Positions 48,190 to 58,143 of a DNA stretch of 64,000 nt are shown here, in pieces. Positions within the stretch are counted from its first letter, which is position 1; each line of letters begins with the position of its first letter. Origin of the DNA: Leptospiraceae bacterium (GTDB lineage: Bacteria > Spirochaetota > Leptospiria > Leptospirales > Leptonemataceae); the NCBI GenBank assembly GCA_025059995.1, contig JANXCF010000004.1:62001-126000 (forward strand), in the 5' to 3' direction. The notes below the pieces were generated by a model. That model was not told the origin of the DNA and made no database searches. It saw nothing but the letters and a program-made list of their open reading frames with translations. A program made the position numbers and the translations under genes.

Positions 48190-50666
48190 GCAATTTAATT
48201 CAAAATTTCATTCAAGAATCATTAGATTTATTATTCATAGCAGAAAATAACCTTTTGGTGTTGGAAAGAGATTATATTAATTTTTCAATGGAGGAGCTTC
48301 CGAAAGAAAAAAAAGAATTAGTTCATAGTCTCTTCCGAGCCATTCACACTATTAAAGGAAATTCAGGTCTATTTGACTTAGAGAAAGTAAAAAATTTAAC
48401 ACATGTATTTGAAAATATCTTAACAAAGATTCGAAATAACGAAATCCGTATCACAAGGGAATTTATTGACGTTTCTCTTTTAGCTATCGACAGAATTCGA
48501 TCTATGATCGAAAATCTTACTAACGAAAAAGAAACTTATATTGATGATATAATCGAACAATTAGAAAAGATTCAATCACAAGCGTTAAAAACAAACCAAG
48601 AAATCAAAAGAAATACTGAAGTTTCTTTCGAATCAATATATCTGAACCATTATGAAAGGATATACAATATTCTCTTGGACTTGCAAAGAAAATTCAAAGA
48701 AAATGAGTTTTATTTTTGTATTATTAATCTACCTGAGGATGAACTTTTGTCAAACTATCATAAAGTCATAGAAACTTTTGAAAATAAATACAAAATTCTC
48801 TTTCATGATTTTATAGAATTCCAAAATCATATATACCCTTTTTGGATAGTCAACAAACCAGAAAATATTCCTTACAAAATTTTATATCAAAAGCAGACCA
48901 TCATCCAAGATTCTCGTTCTGATGAAAAACGGAATAAAGAAGTGGAAAAACCCTATTATGAAACCACATTCATGGAAACTGAAGCATTCTTAAAAGTTCC
49001 TGCAAATTTAATTGAAGAATTAATAAACTTAGCAGGAGAATCCATTATTGCAAGGAATGAGCTACTTCAAAGACTTTCCACTTCCTATAAAGAACACCGA
49101 GAGTTATGGAGCTCAGGCAAGAAAGTAAGTCTGTTAATCTCGCAAATTCAAGAAAAATTAATGAAACTTAGACTACAAGAGTTAAACGTTTTGTTTGAAA
49201 GGATTCCTAGGATAGCAAGAGAACTATCCAAAGAAACTCAAAAAGAAATAGATTTAGAAATTGATGGTGGTAAGATCGAATTAGATAAAACTTTAATTGA
49301 TGCCATACGAGATCCTATTGTTCATATCATCAGAAATGCCGTAGATCATGGCATCGAAACACAAGAAGAAAGAATCAGAAAAGGAAAACCACCAAAAGGA
49401 AAAATCACCATAAAGGCTTTCTTTCGAGGAGGAAATGTCATCATTACCGTTCAAGATGATGGAAGAGGAATTGATCCTCAAAAAATAGTAAAAAAGGCAA
49501 TAGAAAAAAATATTATTACCCCTTCTGATGCAGAAAAGTTTACGAAAAAAGAGATTATTGATCTTATTTTTTTGCCTGGATTTAGCACAGCTGACAAAAT
49601 CACAGAACGTTCGGGACGTGGTGTTGGCATGGATGTGGTTAAGAATTCCCTTCGTTCCATCAAAGGCTTTGTTGATATTGAAACAGAGATAGATCAAGGA
49701 ACCACAATCATATTAACCATACCTCAAACCTTATCAATTATAACATGCTTAGTAATCCAAATCTATGATCGAAAATACGCTATCCCTCAAAACCAGATTA
49801 GAGAAATCATAAAAATCGATCATAAATACTTAACTAATTTGCATGGTAGTCTTGTGTATGAATTGCGAAATTATATCATACCCGTGATCGATCCTTACTT
49901 TATAGTTCGATCTAATTATGAAAACAAACATATAGAACACAAATCAAATTTCGAATATTTGATTTTTTTAGAAACAGATCAACATATTTATGGTTTATTA
50001 ACCAGCGATATCTTGAGCCCAGAAGAACTGATGATAAAACCTTTAGGCGAGGAGTTCAACGAAATTCCTTTTTATTCAGGAGGAACTATTTTAGGAGATG
50101 GTGATACCATTTTGGTTTTAGATGTTTTAGGGATTGCAAAGAGTTTTCATATCCAATCAAATCGAAAAGAAATTGAACTAAGTCTCCAAGAGCAAGCTAG
50201 AAAACAAACACAAACTAAAAAATATTTGATTTTTGAATCCGAAGGTTATTATTATGGTATATCCATAGAAAATAAACCGAGAGTTGTTGAAGTGCCTATC
50301 AAAGAGATTGAAACGTTATTAAATTTCCATGCTTTTAAATACCAAAATCACCTCACTCCTTTATTAGACGTAAACAAGATCTTGAATGTTGAAACCAAAA
50401 TGATGATGTTTGATAGGAAATCGATTTATGCAATTATATTAAGAAATCAAAATGAGGAATATATTTCCTTACAAGCAACGACCATATTGAACATCACAGA
50501 TGAATTTGATAGTATTACGAAAGAAATTGAAAAAGAGACAATTATTGATAGCTATGCCATCCATAATGGTCAAACTTTAATTCTCCTGGATGTTGATAGG
50601 ATTTTCTTGCATTGGAAAAATTCAAAATTGCAATTAAATAAAGCAAACCATAAAATGAATTCATAG
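48186..50666 (+). CDS. cheA: Chemotaxis histidine kinase CheA with two CheW-like C-terminal domains
   Basis: The 826-aa kinase begins with an Hpt domain (phosphoacceptor His54 in AIHTIKGNSG). A possible P2-like region spans about 150-235. Dimerisation and catalytic domains follow, with N box IIRNAVDHG (381-389), DDGRGID (424-430) and GRGVGMD (477-483). Two CheW-like segments come after: one from about 518 (CLVIQIYDRKYAIP), one from about 678 (YLIFESEGYYYGI). It phosphorylates CheY and CheB in response to receptor arrays. No receptor gene is in the window. Confidence 0.93.
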   Translation: MSNLIQNFIQESLDLLFIAENNLLVLERDYINFSMEELPKEKKELVHSLFRAIHTIKGNSGLFDLEKVKNLTHVFENILTKIRNNEIRITREFIDVSLLAIDRIRSMIENLTNEKETYIDDIIEQLEKIQSQALKTNQEIKRNTEVSFESIYLNHYERIYNILLDLQRKFKENEFYFCIINLPEDELLSNYHKVIETFENKYKILFHDFIEFQNHIYPFWIVNKPENIPYKILYQKQTIIQDSRSDEKRNKEVEKPYYETTFMETEAFLKVPANLIEELINLAGESIIARNELLQRLSTSYKEHRELWSSGKKVSLLISQIQEKLMKLRLQELNVLFERIPRIARELSKETQKEIDLEIDGGKIELDKTLIDAIRDPIVHIIRNAVDHGIETQEERIRKGKPPKGKITIKAFFRGGNVIITVQDDGRGIDPQKIVKKAIEKNIITPSDAEKFTKKEIIDLIFLPGFSTADKITERSGRGVGMDVVKNSLRSIKGFVDIETEIDQGTTIILTIPQTLSIITCLVIQIYDRKYAIPQNQIREIIKIDHKYLTNLHGSLVYELRNYIIPVIDPYFIVRSNYENKHIEHKSNFEYLIFLETDQHIYGLLTSDILSPEELMIKPLGEEFNEIPFYSGGTILGDGDTILVLDVLGIAKSFHIQSNRKEIELSLQEQARKQTQTKKYLIFESEGYYYGISIENKPRVVEVPIKEIETLLNFHAFKYQNHLTPLLDVNKILNVETKMMMFDRKSIYAIILRNQNEEYISLQATTILNITDEFDSITKEIEKETIIDSYAIHNGQTLILLDVDRIFLHWKNSKLQLNKANHKMNS

Positions 50667-50670
50667 ACTC

Positions 50671-51087
50671 ATGCAAATCTTAATCTTTTATTTGAATCAA
50701 AGAAAATATGGGATTGAACTTCAATATTGTAAAGAAATTGATTTATTAGAAAAGTTCACTATACTGCATTATGATAGCCAAAACTTCAAATCCTATATCG
50801 AAGGGATTACGAACCTTAGAGGTGAAATCATAACCTTAATCAACTTAAAAAAGTTATTTCAGCTTGAAGAGACAAGTATTAAAGAAGGAAATCTGATTAT
50901 TCGTTTAACCGTCAAAAAAGCGAAAGTATCGATACTTGTAGATGAAGTTTTTGACATCATATCAATAGATAATAAATCAAAAGATTACTCCAAGGGGCAC
51001 ATCAACCCTAACTTAATACCCTATATAGATTATACGATTTTATATAATCATGAACCCATATTAGTTATCAACGTAATGGGGCTATAG
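50671..51087 (+). CDS. cheW: CheW coupling protein
   Basis: This 138-aa protein has the CheW fold pattern: ILIFYLNQRKYGIELQY, the conserved GITNLRGEIITLINL loop and VSILVDEVFDII. It links CheA to receptors. It begins 4 bp after cheA and ends directly against cheB (stop then ATG without a spacer). Confidence 0.92.
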   Translation: MQILIFYLNQRKYGIELQYCKEIDLLEKFTILHYDSQNFKSYIEGITNLRGEIITLINLKKLFQLEETSIKEGNLIIRLTVKKAKVSILVDEVFDIISIDNKSKDYSKGHINPNLIPYIDYTILYNHEPILVINVMGL

Positions 51088-52161
51088 ATGAGCAACAAAA
51101 TAAAAATCATGATTGTCGAAGATTCTCTTACGATGAGAAATTTTTTATTTCAAGCATTCTCTGATATACAAAACATTGAAATCATATCTTATGCTTCAAA
51201 TGGTAAATTAGCTATACCGAGGATAAAGTTTTATCAGCCTGATTTTGTGATCTTAGATTATGAAATGCCTTTAATGGACGGAATAGAAACCATAAAAGAA
51301 ATCAAAAAGCAAAATATCGAAACCAACATAATCATGTTTAGTGCTTATACATACGAAGGAGCTGAAGTCACCTTAGAAGCTCTAAAAGAAGGAGCTATCG
51401 ATTTCGTTTCCAAACCAAATTTCAAAGCACATCCACAAGAAATCGTTGATTATATCAAAAAAAACTTAATTCAAAAGATCATTGAACTATCGATTGAAAA
51501 AAAAAGAGAACAAAAAGAACAAAAACAAGAACAAAAAAAAGAAACAAAACTCTTAGATAAAGAAATTCTTATAAACAGATTTTCTTTTGATTTAAGTAAA
51601 ATAGAAATTGTTGGAATAGGTATCTCAACTGGTGGTCCGATTGTATTACATGAAATTGTCAAAAACCTACCTAGAATAAAAAAAATAATTGTTATAGTCC
51701 AGCACATGCCACCTCTTTTTACTTTAAAATTAGCTGAATCCCTGAATAAAATTTCAAAAAATAAGGTCTTAGAGGCACAAGATCAAATGATATTAGAAGA
51801 AGGTTGTATATACATAGCACCAGGTGGCTTTCATTTAGGAATAGATAAGAACAATGACGATTATATAGCAAGGCTTTATGATGATCCACCGATTAATAAT
51901 TGCAAACCCTCTGTAGATTTTCTTTTCGACTCATTATCAAAATTTGGCAATAAAGCTGTTGGTATCATTATGACAGGAATGGGAATAGATGGTTATGAAG
52001 GCATAAAAAAGATGTATCGTGCTGGTTGCTATACCATTGCCCAAAGTCCCGAAAGTTGTGTTGTCTACGGGATGCCAAAAAAACCAATTGAAGAAAATCT
52101 AGTTTATGAAATCTTATCTCCAATTGAGATATCTAACTTTTTGAAAAAAACAATTTGCTAA
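51088..52161 (+). CDS. cheB: Receptor methylesterase / response regulator CheB
   Basis: This 357-aa protein has a receiver domain with phosphoacceptor Asp57 (FVILDYEMPLMDG). A Lys/Glu/Gln-rich linker spans about 132-152. The esterase domain holds the catalytic Ser in GISTGGP, His in VVQHMPP, and Asp in MTGMGIDGYEG. It removes methyl groups from, or deamidates, chemoreceptors. Confidence 0.93.
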   Translation: MSNKIKIMIVEDSLTMRNFLFQAFSDIQNIEIISYASNGKLAIPRIKFYQPDFVILDYEMPLMDGIETIKEIKKQNIETNIIMFSAYTYEGAEVTLEALKEGAIDFVSKPNFKAHPQEIVDYIKKNLIQKIIELSIEKKREQKEQKQEQKKETKLLDKEILINRFSFDLSKIEIVGIGISTGGPIVLHEIVKNLPRIKKIIVIVQHMPPLFTLKLAESLNKISKNKVLEAQDQMILEEGCIYIAPGGFHLGIDKNNDDYIARLYDDPPINNCKPSVDFLFDSLSKFGNKAVGIIMTGMGIDGYEGIKKMYRAGCYTIAQSPESCVVYGMPKKPIEENLVYEILSPIEISNFLKKTIC

Positions 52162-52163
52162 AC

Positions 52164-53009
52164 ATGGAATATAAAAAACTTTTCGATATCATCCAAAACC
52201 TCACGGGGGTTTATCTGACAGAAGAAAAGAAATATTTATTAGACTCTAGATTAAATCAATTGATGAAAGATTACAATTTAAAATCTTACGATGAAGTAGC
52301 CCTAAAATTAATAACAAAAGATGATTTAGAATTTTATCATAAAGTGGTCGATCGAATTACTACTCACGAAACGAGATTCTTTCGAGATGAAAGCATTTTT
52401 GATGCTTTTGTTAAACAAATCATACCAGAATGGATGGAAAAGCATGGAAATACAAAAACTCAAATAAAAAAACCATTAAAAATATGGTCAGCTGGTTGTT
52501 CTTATGGACAAGAACCTTACTCTATTTCCATTTCTCTTCTGGAGCATCATCCCTATCTTTTTCCTTATACCGAAATCTTGGCTACGGATATAAGTAAAGA
52601 TGTTATTGAACGTGCAAAAAAAGGAGTCTTTACAGATTTTGAAGTTCAAAGAGGTGTTCCTGAGTTCATTAAACAAAAGTATTTCGTAGCTATCAATGAA
52701 AAGGAATTCAAAATCAAAGATGAAGTAAAAAGGAACATCCAATTTCAAGTTCATAATTTGATTCAAGATCCCTATCCATCAGGTTTTGATATTATTTTCT
52801 TTAGGAATGTTTTGATTTATTTTGATATGGAGCAAAGAAAAATCATCATAGACAAAATGATACAATCACTTCGTAATCAAGAGGGTACATTGATTTTGGG
52901 TTCTTCTGAAAATTTATTGAATTTAGCAGATAATTACATTATACGTGAATTTGGGATCGCTAGGTATTATGAATTTAGTAAATCAGTTACATTTTTTAAA
53001 AAATTTTAA
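52164..53009 (+). CDS. cheR: Receptor methyltransferase CheR
   Basis: The protein has 281 aa from the ATG at 52164, two bases after the cheB stop. It has the CheR N-terminal helix bundle, TTHETRFFRD, the SAM-binding WSAGCSYGQEPYS and DIIFFRNVLIYFD. It methylates chemoreceptor glutamates. A TTG three codons upstream would overlap cheB and is not needed. Confidence 0.93.
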   Translation: MEYKKLFDIIQNLTGVYLTEEKKYLLDSRLNQLMKDYNLKSYDEVALKLITKDDLEFYHKVVDRITTHETRFFRDESIFDAFVKQIIPEWMEKHGNTKTQIKKPLKIWSAGCSYGQEPYSISISLLEHHPYLFPYTEILATDISKDVIERAKKGVFTDFEVQRGVPEFIKQKYFVAINEKEFKIKDEVKRNIQFQVHNLIQDPYPSGFDIIFFRNVLIYFDMEQRKIIIDKMIQSLRNQEGTLILGSSENLLNLADNYIIREFGIARYYEFSKSVTFFKKF

Positions 53010-53023
53010 CAATAGGAGGTATT

Positions 53024-53383
53024 ATGGCTCACATTTTGGCTGTTGACGACTCCCAAACCATGAGAGACTTAGTAAAAGAAACCCTTGAGTCCGTTGGTTA
53101 CCAAGTGACAGTGGCTGAAAACGGCTTAGATGGATTGGAAAAATTCAAAAAAAATAAATATGATTTAGTGATAGCGGATATAAACATGCCAGTGATGGAT
53201 GGAATTACAATGATAAAAGAAATTCGAAAAATTGATAAGTTCATCCCTATTATTACTTTAACAACAGAATCAGAAGAAACAAAAAAACAAGAAGGAAGAG
53301 CCGCTGGAGCTGATGGTTGGATTGTCAAACCTTTTAAACCAGCTCAATTCTTAGATATTATAAAGCAAATTTTAGAGGGTTAA
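53024..53383 (+). CDS. cheY: Chemotaxis response regulator CheY
   Basis: This 119-aa receiver has Asp8-Asp9, phosphoacceptor Asp52 in VIADINMPVMDG, a Thr in TLTTES and Lys102 in IVKPF. The pattern AGADGWIVKPF is typical of CheY partners of CheA. The ATG follows a strong AGGAGG, the best ribosome-binding site in the operon, which fits a protein needed in high copy. Confidence 0.93.
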   Translation: MAHILAVDDSQTMRDLVKETLESVGYQVTVAENGLDGLEKFKKNKYDLVIADINMPVMDGITMIKEIRKIDKFIPIITLTTESEETKKQEGRAAGADGWIVKPFKPAQFLDIIKQILEG

Positions 53384-54622
53384 GTGAAAAAAAAAGGATT
53401 TAAAATTTTATTAATACATGAAAACTTTGAACAATTAAGGGAAATCAAAAGTTTTTTAAAAGAAAATAAATACAAGGTTTACGCTTGCACAACTTCCCAA
53501 TTCGCTCTTTTGATTCAAAATAAAATTCATCCAGAAATAATCATAACTTCTCTAAAGGCAAAAGGATTGTTAAAAAACAAAGATCTATTCTATACCTTGA
53601 TTGATACTAATTATACACCAATCATGATTTTATTAGTAGAGAATGAGGAAGAATTTCGACTTACGTTAGAACTTCCCAAAGAAAAAATTTTTGAAATTCT
53701 TTATCTATCCAACAACATAAAAGAAATAATGATAACAACTCTTGAGGCAGCAAAACGATATATAAAAGAAAAAAATAACTTGTATAAATATTTAAAAGAA
53801 TTTGAGTTCCAATGGGCAAAGCAAATCGAATGGTATATCTGGAAGGAATACCATAGAACAATCTATCAAACAAATTTCTCTAAGAAATTGATTGAAAACA
53901 TACGAAACTCTATGCTTCAAGGTTTGGGCATTGGAAGTTTGATCTCTTATATGGAACTGATTGAAATAAAAAAAAAAGAAGTGCATAATGAAGAAATAGC
54001 CATACCTAAACATTTGTACTCAAAATTAAAAGAAAATGTAAATAAACTAGAAATTTGGTTCAAAAAATTAGAAAACATCATTCATTATTTTAATAAAACG
54101 TTTCCAATTGAAAAAATATCATGCGATCAATTTCAAGAAATTTTACTTCAAAGTATACATGAATTAGAGTCTTTTAGAAAAATCAAAAACCAAAAATTCT
54201 GTATTGGAAATCTCTACTATCAAGGAGAAATCACTTCAAACCATCAAGCTTTATTAGTAATTTTCAAAGAAATTTTTATTAATGCTTTAAAATATTCCCC
54301 AGAAAATTCATTCATCGATATCATATTAATTGATAATAAAGAAAATATTTTATTTGGTGTCGTTAATGACATCCTTGAATTCATGGGTGGTATTAGTGGA
54401 ATTCCTGAGGAGTACGAAACTCAAGTTTTCGAACCGATGATGCGATTAAATCATTTTTACGATGAAAGATTCCTTGAAGAAGAATTTACATTAGGTATTG
54501 GTTTAACGATTGTAAAGTTGTATTTAAAGTATTTTGATGGGCATATTTATTTGAAGGAAATTATTGATCATAATCGAGATTCCAAAAAAAGAATTTTGTG
54601 TGGAGTCACCCTTGTAAAATGA
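53384..54622 (+). CDS. Atypical histidine-kinase-like protein with degenerate receiver
   Basis: This 412-aa protein starts with GTG directly at the cheY stop. Residues 1-120 resemble a receiver, but the phosphoacceptor place reads IIITSLKAKG, so Asp is absent. Residues 130-250 are helical; QGLGIGSLISYMELIEI lies where an H box would be and has no phosphoacceptor His. The ATPase domain has an N box (FINALKYSP, Asn300), a modified G1 (GGISGIPEEYETQVFEPM) and TLGIGLTIVK. It may bind CheA or CheY partners rather than act as a standard sensor kinase. Confidence 0.75.
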   Translation: MKKKGFKILLIHENFEQLREIKSFLKENKYKVYACTTSQFALLIQNKIHPEIIITSLKAKGLLKNKDLFYTLIDTNYTPIMILLVENEEEFRLTLELPKEKIFEILYLSNNIKEIMITTLEAAKRYIKEKNNLYKYLKEFEFQWAKQIEWYIWKEYHRTIYQTNFSKKLIENIRNSMLQGLGIGSLISYMELIEIKKKEVHNEEIAIPKHLYSKLKENVNKLEIWFKKLENIIHYFNKTFPIEKISCDQFQEILLQSIHELESFRKIKNQKFCIGNLYYQGEITSNHQALLVIFKEIFINALKYSPENSFIDIILIDNKENILFGVVNDILEFMGGISGIPEEYETQVFEPMMRLNHFYDERFLEEEFTLGIGLTIVKLYLKYFDGHIYLKEIIDHNRDSKKRILCGVTLVK

Positions 54623-55638
54623 GTATTATAAAAAAGAGAAAACATTATACTTTTGAAAATACCAAGCTCTATCGTTTATTGTGTGGAGTAGCAGATCAGA
54701 ATCTTTTAGAACTTGAAAAATTACTAGATGTAGAATTAATACCTCGTGGTGATTCTTTTATAATACAATCAACCGATGAAACAAAAATTAAAAAAACAAT
54801 AGCCTTCTTTGGAACTCTTGAGGCTTATTTACATAATCGAGAGATTGAAACTTTTGATGCAAAATATTTATTTAATTTATTCCAGAATAATCATTTCAAC
54901 AACGAGTCGAATCAAGATAACTTCGATGATTCCAGTACTAAAACCTTTATTGAACAAGAAAAATTTTTTATAACTCACAGAGGAAAACCAATATTTGCAA
55001 AAACCATCAATCAACAAGAATACATAAAATCCTTACTTCAAAACCCCATCACAATCGCCATAGGACCTGCAGGAACGGGGAAAACCTTTCTTGGTGTTGT
55101 TGTAGCAAGTAAACTCCTTCTGAAAGGTGATATTGAACGTATCATCATCACAAGACCTGCAGTAGAAGCAGGAGAAAGCTTAGGGTATCTTCCTGGGGAT
55201 ATCATTCAAAAAGTCGATCCTTATTTACGCCCCATATATGATTCTTTATATGAATCCCTTGGAACCGAAAAGACAACTCAGTTCATCCAATCAAACCGAA
55301 TTGAAGTTGCTCCTTTAGCCTACATGCGAGGAAGAACTTTGAATGACTCAATGATCATACTAGACGAAGCACAAAATTGCACATTATCCCAACTAAAAAT
55401 GTTTTTAACACGGATAGGAAAAAACTCCAAAATGTGTATTAGTGGAGATATCACACAAAGTGATCTAAAGCCTGGTCAATCAGGCTTAGCAAAGCTTTTA
55501 GAAATCCTAAAACCCATTCCAGAGGTAAAAGTAATTGAATTCAACAAAAATGACATAGTTAGAAATCCCATTGTAGAAAAAATCATCCATGCCTTCGAAA
55601 CCTACGAAAAAAAAGAAAAAAACAAAAATCCAACATAG
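54619..55638 (+). CDS. PhoH-like ATPase
   Basis: The protein has 339 aa from the ATG that overlaps the upstream stop (ATGA). It has an N-terminal KH-like segment and then the PhoH domain, with Walker A GPAGTGKT (149-156), RPAVEAGESLGYLPGD, and Walker B-like ILDEAQNCT. It is an RNA-linked ATPase of the ancient PhoH family, commonly next to ybeY as here. It overlaps ybeY by 50 bp. An in-frame ATG at 54598 is less likely. Confidence 0.92.
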   Translation: MSIIKKRKHYTFENTKLYRLLCGVADQNLLELEKLLDVELIPRGDSFIIQSTDETKIKKTIAFFGTLEAYLHNREIETFDAKYLFNLFQNNHFNNESNQDNFDDSSTKTFIEQEKFFITHRGKPIFAKTINQQEYIKSLLQNPITIAIGPAGTGKTFLGVVVASKLLLKGDIERIIITRPAVEAGESLGYLPGDIIQKVDPYLRPIYDSLYESLGTEKTTQFIQSNRIEVAPLAYMRGRTLNDSMIILDEAQNCTLSQLKMFLTRIGKNSKMCISGDITQSDLKPGQSGLAKLLEILKPIPEVKVIEFNKNDIVRNPIVEKIIHAFETYEKKEKNKNPT

Positions 55639-56128
55639 AATTGATATCTCTATAAACCCAAAATGTCCGATTAAAAATTTAAAAAATTTTATCAAAGTCA
55701 TCCTCAAACATTCTTTAGAATACATACAAGAAACAGAGAGCATAAAAGGACCTTTTGAAATCTCTATCACGGTTACCGATAACCAAGAAATCCAAAAACT
55801 GAATCTTACTTATCGAAAGAAAGATGATCCAACGGACGTTTTGAGTTTTTCCCAATTAGAAGGAGAATTCATTCCTAACCATGATTACACCATCCTTGGT
55901 GATATTGTAATTTCTTTCGAAAAAGCCATTGAACAATCCAAAGAACTACAACATTCCTTTTATTACGAAATTCAACGTTTATTAGTTCATGGTTTATATC
56001 ATTTGCTTCAATATGATCACGAAAGAAGCAAAGAGGACGAAGAGCTCATGAACCAAAAAGAAAGAGAACTTATGACACATTTACTCAATATAAGCGAAAT
56101 CAAAAAATATATACATGTGAGTGATTGA
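55589..56128 (+). CDS. ybeY: Endoribonuclease YbeY
   Basis: The 179-aa protein has the zinc motif HGLYHLLQYDH (His134, His138, His144) and the upstream block RKKDDPTDVLSF. YbeY takes part in 16S rRNA maturation and ribosome quality control. It has a Lys-rich N-terminus that overlaps phoH by 50 bp in another frame; a later start cannot be ruled out, but no better ribosome-binding site was seen. Confidence 0.93.
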   Translation: MPSKPTKKKKKTKIQHRIDISINPKCPIKNLKNFIKVILKHSLEYIQETESIKGPFEISITVTDNQEIQKLNLTYRKKDDPTDVLSFSQLEGEFIPNHDYTILGDIVISFEKAIEQSKELQHSFYYEIQRLLVHGLYHLLQYDHERSKEDEELMNQKERELMTHLLNISEIKKYIHVSD

Positions 56129-56168
56129 TTTTGATTGCCATTGATTACCGAAAAATTCTTGTGACTAT

Positions 56169-56798
56169 ATGGAACCTTTGATAAAACACAAAGGGATTGT
56201 AGTTCCTTTGGATAGATCAAATGTAGACACGGATCAAATTATTCCTAAGCAATTTTTGAAAAAAATTGATCGGGTTGGTTTTGGGAAGCATCTCTTTCAT
56301 GATTGGAGATTTCTGGATGCTGAGGGTAATATCCCTAATCCTGATTTTGTTTTGAATCAAGCTAGGTATCAAGGTGCTACGATACTCCTCACAAGAGAAA
56401 ACTTTGGCTGCGGAAGTAGTCGTGAACATGCTCCTTGGGCTTTGTTGGATTACGGTTTCCGAGTTTTGATAGCTCCAAGTTTTGCTGATATTTTTTATAA
56501 TAATTGCTTCAAAAATGGTATGTTACCGATTACTCTGCCTAATGATCAGATTCAAGAACTCTTTGATTATGTTGAAGATCATATAGGTGCACAATTGGAA
56601 GTTGATCTACCGGAACAGAAAATCACTACTGACAATGGAAGAGTTTATAGGTTCGATATCGATCCTTTTCGAAAGGAATCACTCATAAATGGTTGGGATG
56701 ACATTGGGTTAACCTTAGAGCATTTAAGTGAAATTGAAAGATTCGAAAAAGAGTACGAAAGGAAGTTTGACTTTCTTTTTTCAGGACTCAAAGATTGA
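56169..56798 (+). CDS. leuD: 3-isopropylmalate dehydratase small subunit
   Basis: This 209-aa protein has the LeuD signatures [19 protein letters not shown], the [18 protein letters not shown] loop and [17 protein letters not shown]. With LeuC it isomerises isopropylmalate in leucine synthesis. leuC is not in the window, so the subunits are encoded apart or leuC lies elsewhere. It is 40 bp after ybeY on the same strand, and its stop overlaps the TTG of the next gene. Confidence 0.93.
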   Translation: MEPLIKHKGIVVPLDRSNVDTDQIIPKQFLKKIDRVGFGKHLFHDWRFLDAEGNIPNPDFVLNQARYQGATILLTRENFGCGSSREHAPWALLDYGFRVLIAPSFADIFYNNCFKNGMLPITLPNDQIQELFDYVEDHIGAQLEVDLPEQKITTDNGRVYRFDIDPFRKESLINGWDDIGLTLEHLSEIERFEKEYERKFDFLFSGLKD

Positions 56799-57115
56799 AA
56801 AAAATCACTTTTATATTTTTACTCTTATTGACTTTTTGTTCAAAAGCAAGAGAAGAACTCTTGTTCGGTGTTTTTGTATCAAAACAAAATGGTTCATGGA
56901 AATTCCATTCCACCGCAAAAGCTTCTGAGACTGCTATACAAAAAAGAGACAAAACTATGAAAGAAATTAGTTGTCTTGAAGCCGCACGATTACAATTAGA
57001 GGTAGAATTACAGAAGAAAATCTACGATGGAATCACAATTGAAATTGAACGTGTTGAGTTCTTCCATGATGGAAAAATTTGCCGTATTTCAGCACATTCC
57101 ACTAAAAAGCATTAG
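56795..57115 (+). CDS. Small hypothetical lipoprotein with TTG start
   Basis: This 106-aa protein has the leader [15 protein letters not shown] and Cys at 15, a plausible lipobox. The only start that gives this leader is a TTG overlapping the leuD stop (TTGA), which suggests coupled translation. The mature part is charged and unrecognised. It overlaps the next gene by about 50 bp. Confidence 0.6.
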   Translation: MKKITFIFLLLLTFCSKAREELLFGVFVSKQNGSWKFHSTAKASETAIQKRDKTMKEISCLEAARLQLEVELQKKIYDGITIEIERVEFFHDGKICRISAHSTKKH

Positions 57116-57905
57116 TTTAGTTTTGATATTTCTTCAGTGCTTGACGGCAACTGGTCCGAGCTTTGAAACTTATAAAAACGTCGGTGAATTAAAAGATATC
57201 TTTCCGAAAATCTCTGACAAAAAAGACACTATTTCGATATTTTTTCCTGTTTACTTTTATCCCAATAAAAACCCTTTTACTGGTGAGTTAGTATTTTTAG
57301 AAAAAACCTATGTTGATACCTTTCAAAATCAGCGTGTTAGAGCTTCCCATTTGTTATTCCAATTACGTATCATAAGTGAGAACGTTCATGGACACCTAAG
57401 ACTAAAAACTTATCAAGGAACAGTTTTTATTCATCCCTCGAAGCAATGGCTGGATCTGCAAAGTGATGAATGTTATGTGTTAGGAAAACGCAATTTCAAA
57501 GACAGATGGTATGTGATTGATGGATGGGAGTGTGATCACTTGATTTTTCAGCTGAGTTTACATGAAGATCAAATCCAATGGAAAATGCCTCAAGAACACC
57601 AAGACTCTCGAACACAATGGACCAAATGGTTTCTAGCTTCTACCCTTCGAGTTCTTCCTGAGTTTTATACTTCCGAATGGTATGGGAAATGGATCTACGA
57701 AAAAGAAGAAGATTGGATTTTTTTTGGGTATGAAGCCAATCGACATCTGAAAAAAGACGAAGGGGTTATTTTACTTCCTTATCAGGTTTTCTTAAAAGTT
57801 GAAAATGTATTAGAAGATTTTGTATTTACGAAAAAACCTTTGAATTTAACCATCAAAGAACCAACATTCATCATAAAAACATCGACAAGAAGAACTATTC
57901 CTTAA
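57066..57905 (+). CDS. Hypothetical lipoprotein
   Basis: The protein has 279 aa from this start. After a short basic stretch comes [11 protein letters not shown], a likely lipobox. The mature protein is Trp- and Tyr-rich with a mixed strand pattern and two internal Cys (SDECYVLG, GWECDHL) that may pair. No family is recognised. ATG-ATG occurs at 57066 and 57069; either could start. It is convergent with the Kazal-like gene (11-bp overlap). Confidence 0.6.
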   Translation: MMEKFAVFQHIPLKSISLVLIFLQCLTATGPSFETYKNVGELKDIFPKISDKKDTISIFFPVYFYPNKNPFTGELVFLEKTYVDTFQNQRVRASHLLFQLRIISENVHGHLRLKTYQGTVFIHPSKQWLDLQSDECYVLGKRNFKDRWYVIDGWECDHLIFQLSLHEDQIQWKMPQEHQDSRTQWTKWFLASTLRVLPEFYTSEWYGKWIYEKEEDWIFFGYEANRHLKKDEGVILLPYQVFLKVENVLEDFVFTKKPLNLTIKEPTFIIKTSTRRTIP

Positions 57906-58143
57906 CTGGGCAAGGGCACTCACCATCACATAGTATTTTTACTCTTTTACAAATCGCCAAACAGCTATTATAATACGTTCCTTCGGTTGTGCAGACTCTA
58001 CCAGTATCTAAATCCAAACACTCACCACAACCCTCAAAATTTTGATGAATCAAAGGTATGGGTTTTTCTTTTCTTGGGGATTCTGTTCTACAAAATAAAA
58101 CAAAAGAAAAAAGAATAAGTGTGAATAAAAAAAACCTATTCAT
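57895..58143 (-). CDS. Kazal-like lipoprotein
   Basis: The protein has 82 aa from the ATG at 58141-58143. The leader ends in FVLFC, a probable lipobox. The mature part has a Kazal-type cysteine pattern: GCGEC, then VCTTEGTYYNSC, then AICKRVKILCDGECPC, close to the VCGxDGxTYxNxC core of Kazal domains. Kazal domains usually inhibit serine proteases. It is coupled to the DUF1574-like gene through an ATGA overlap. Calling it an inhibitor is inference. Confidence 0.72.
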   Translation of the reverse strand: MNRFFLFTLILFSFVLFCRTESPRKEKPIPLIHQNFEGCGECLDLDTGRVCTTEGTYYNSCLAICKRVKILCDGECPCPVKE

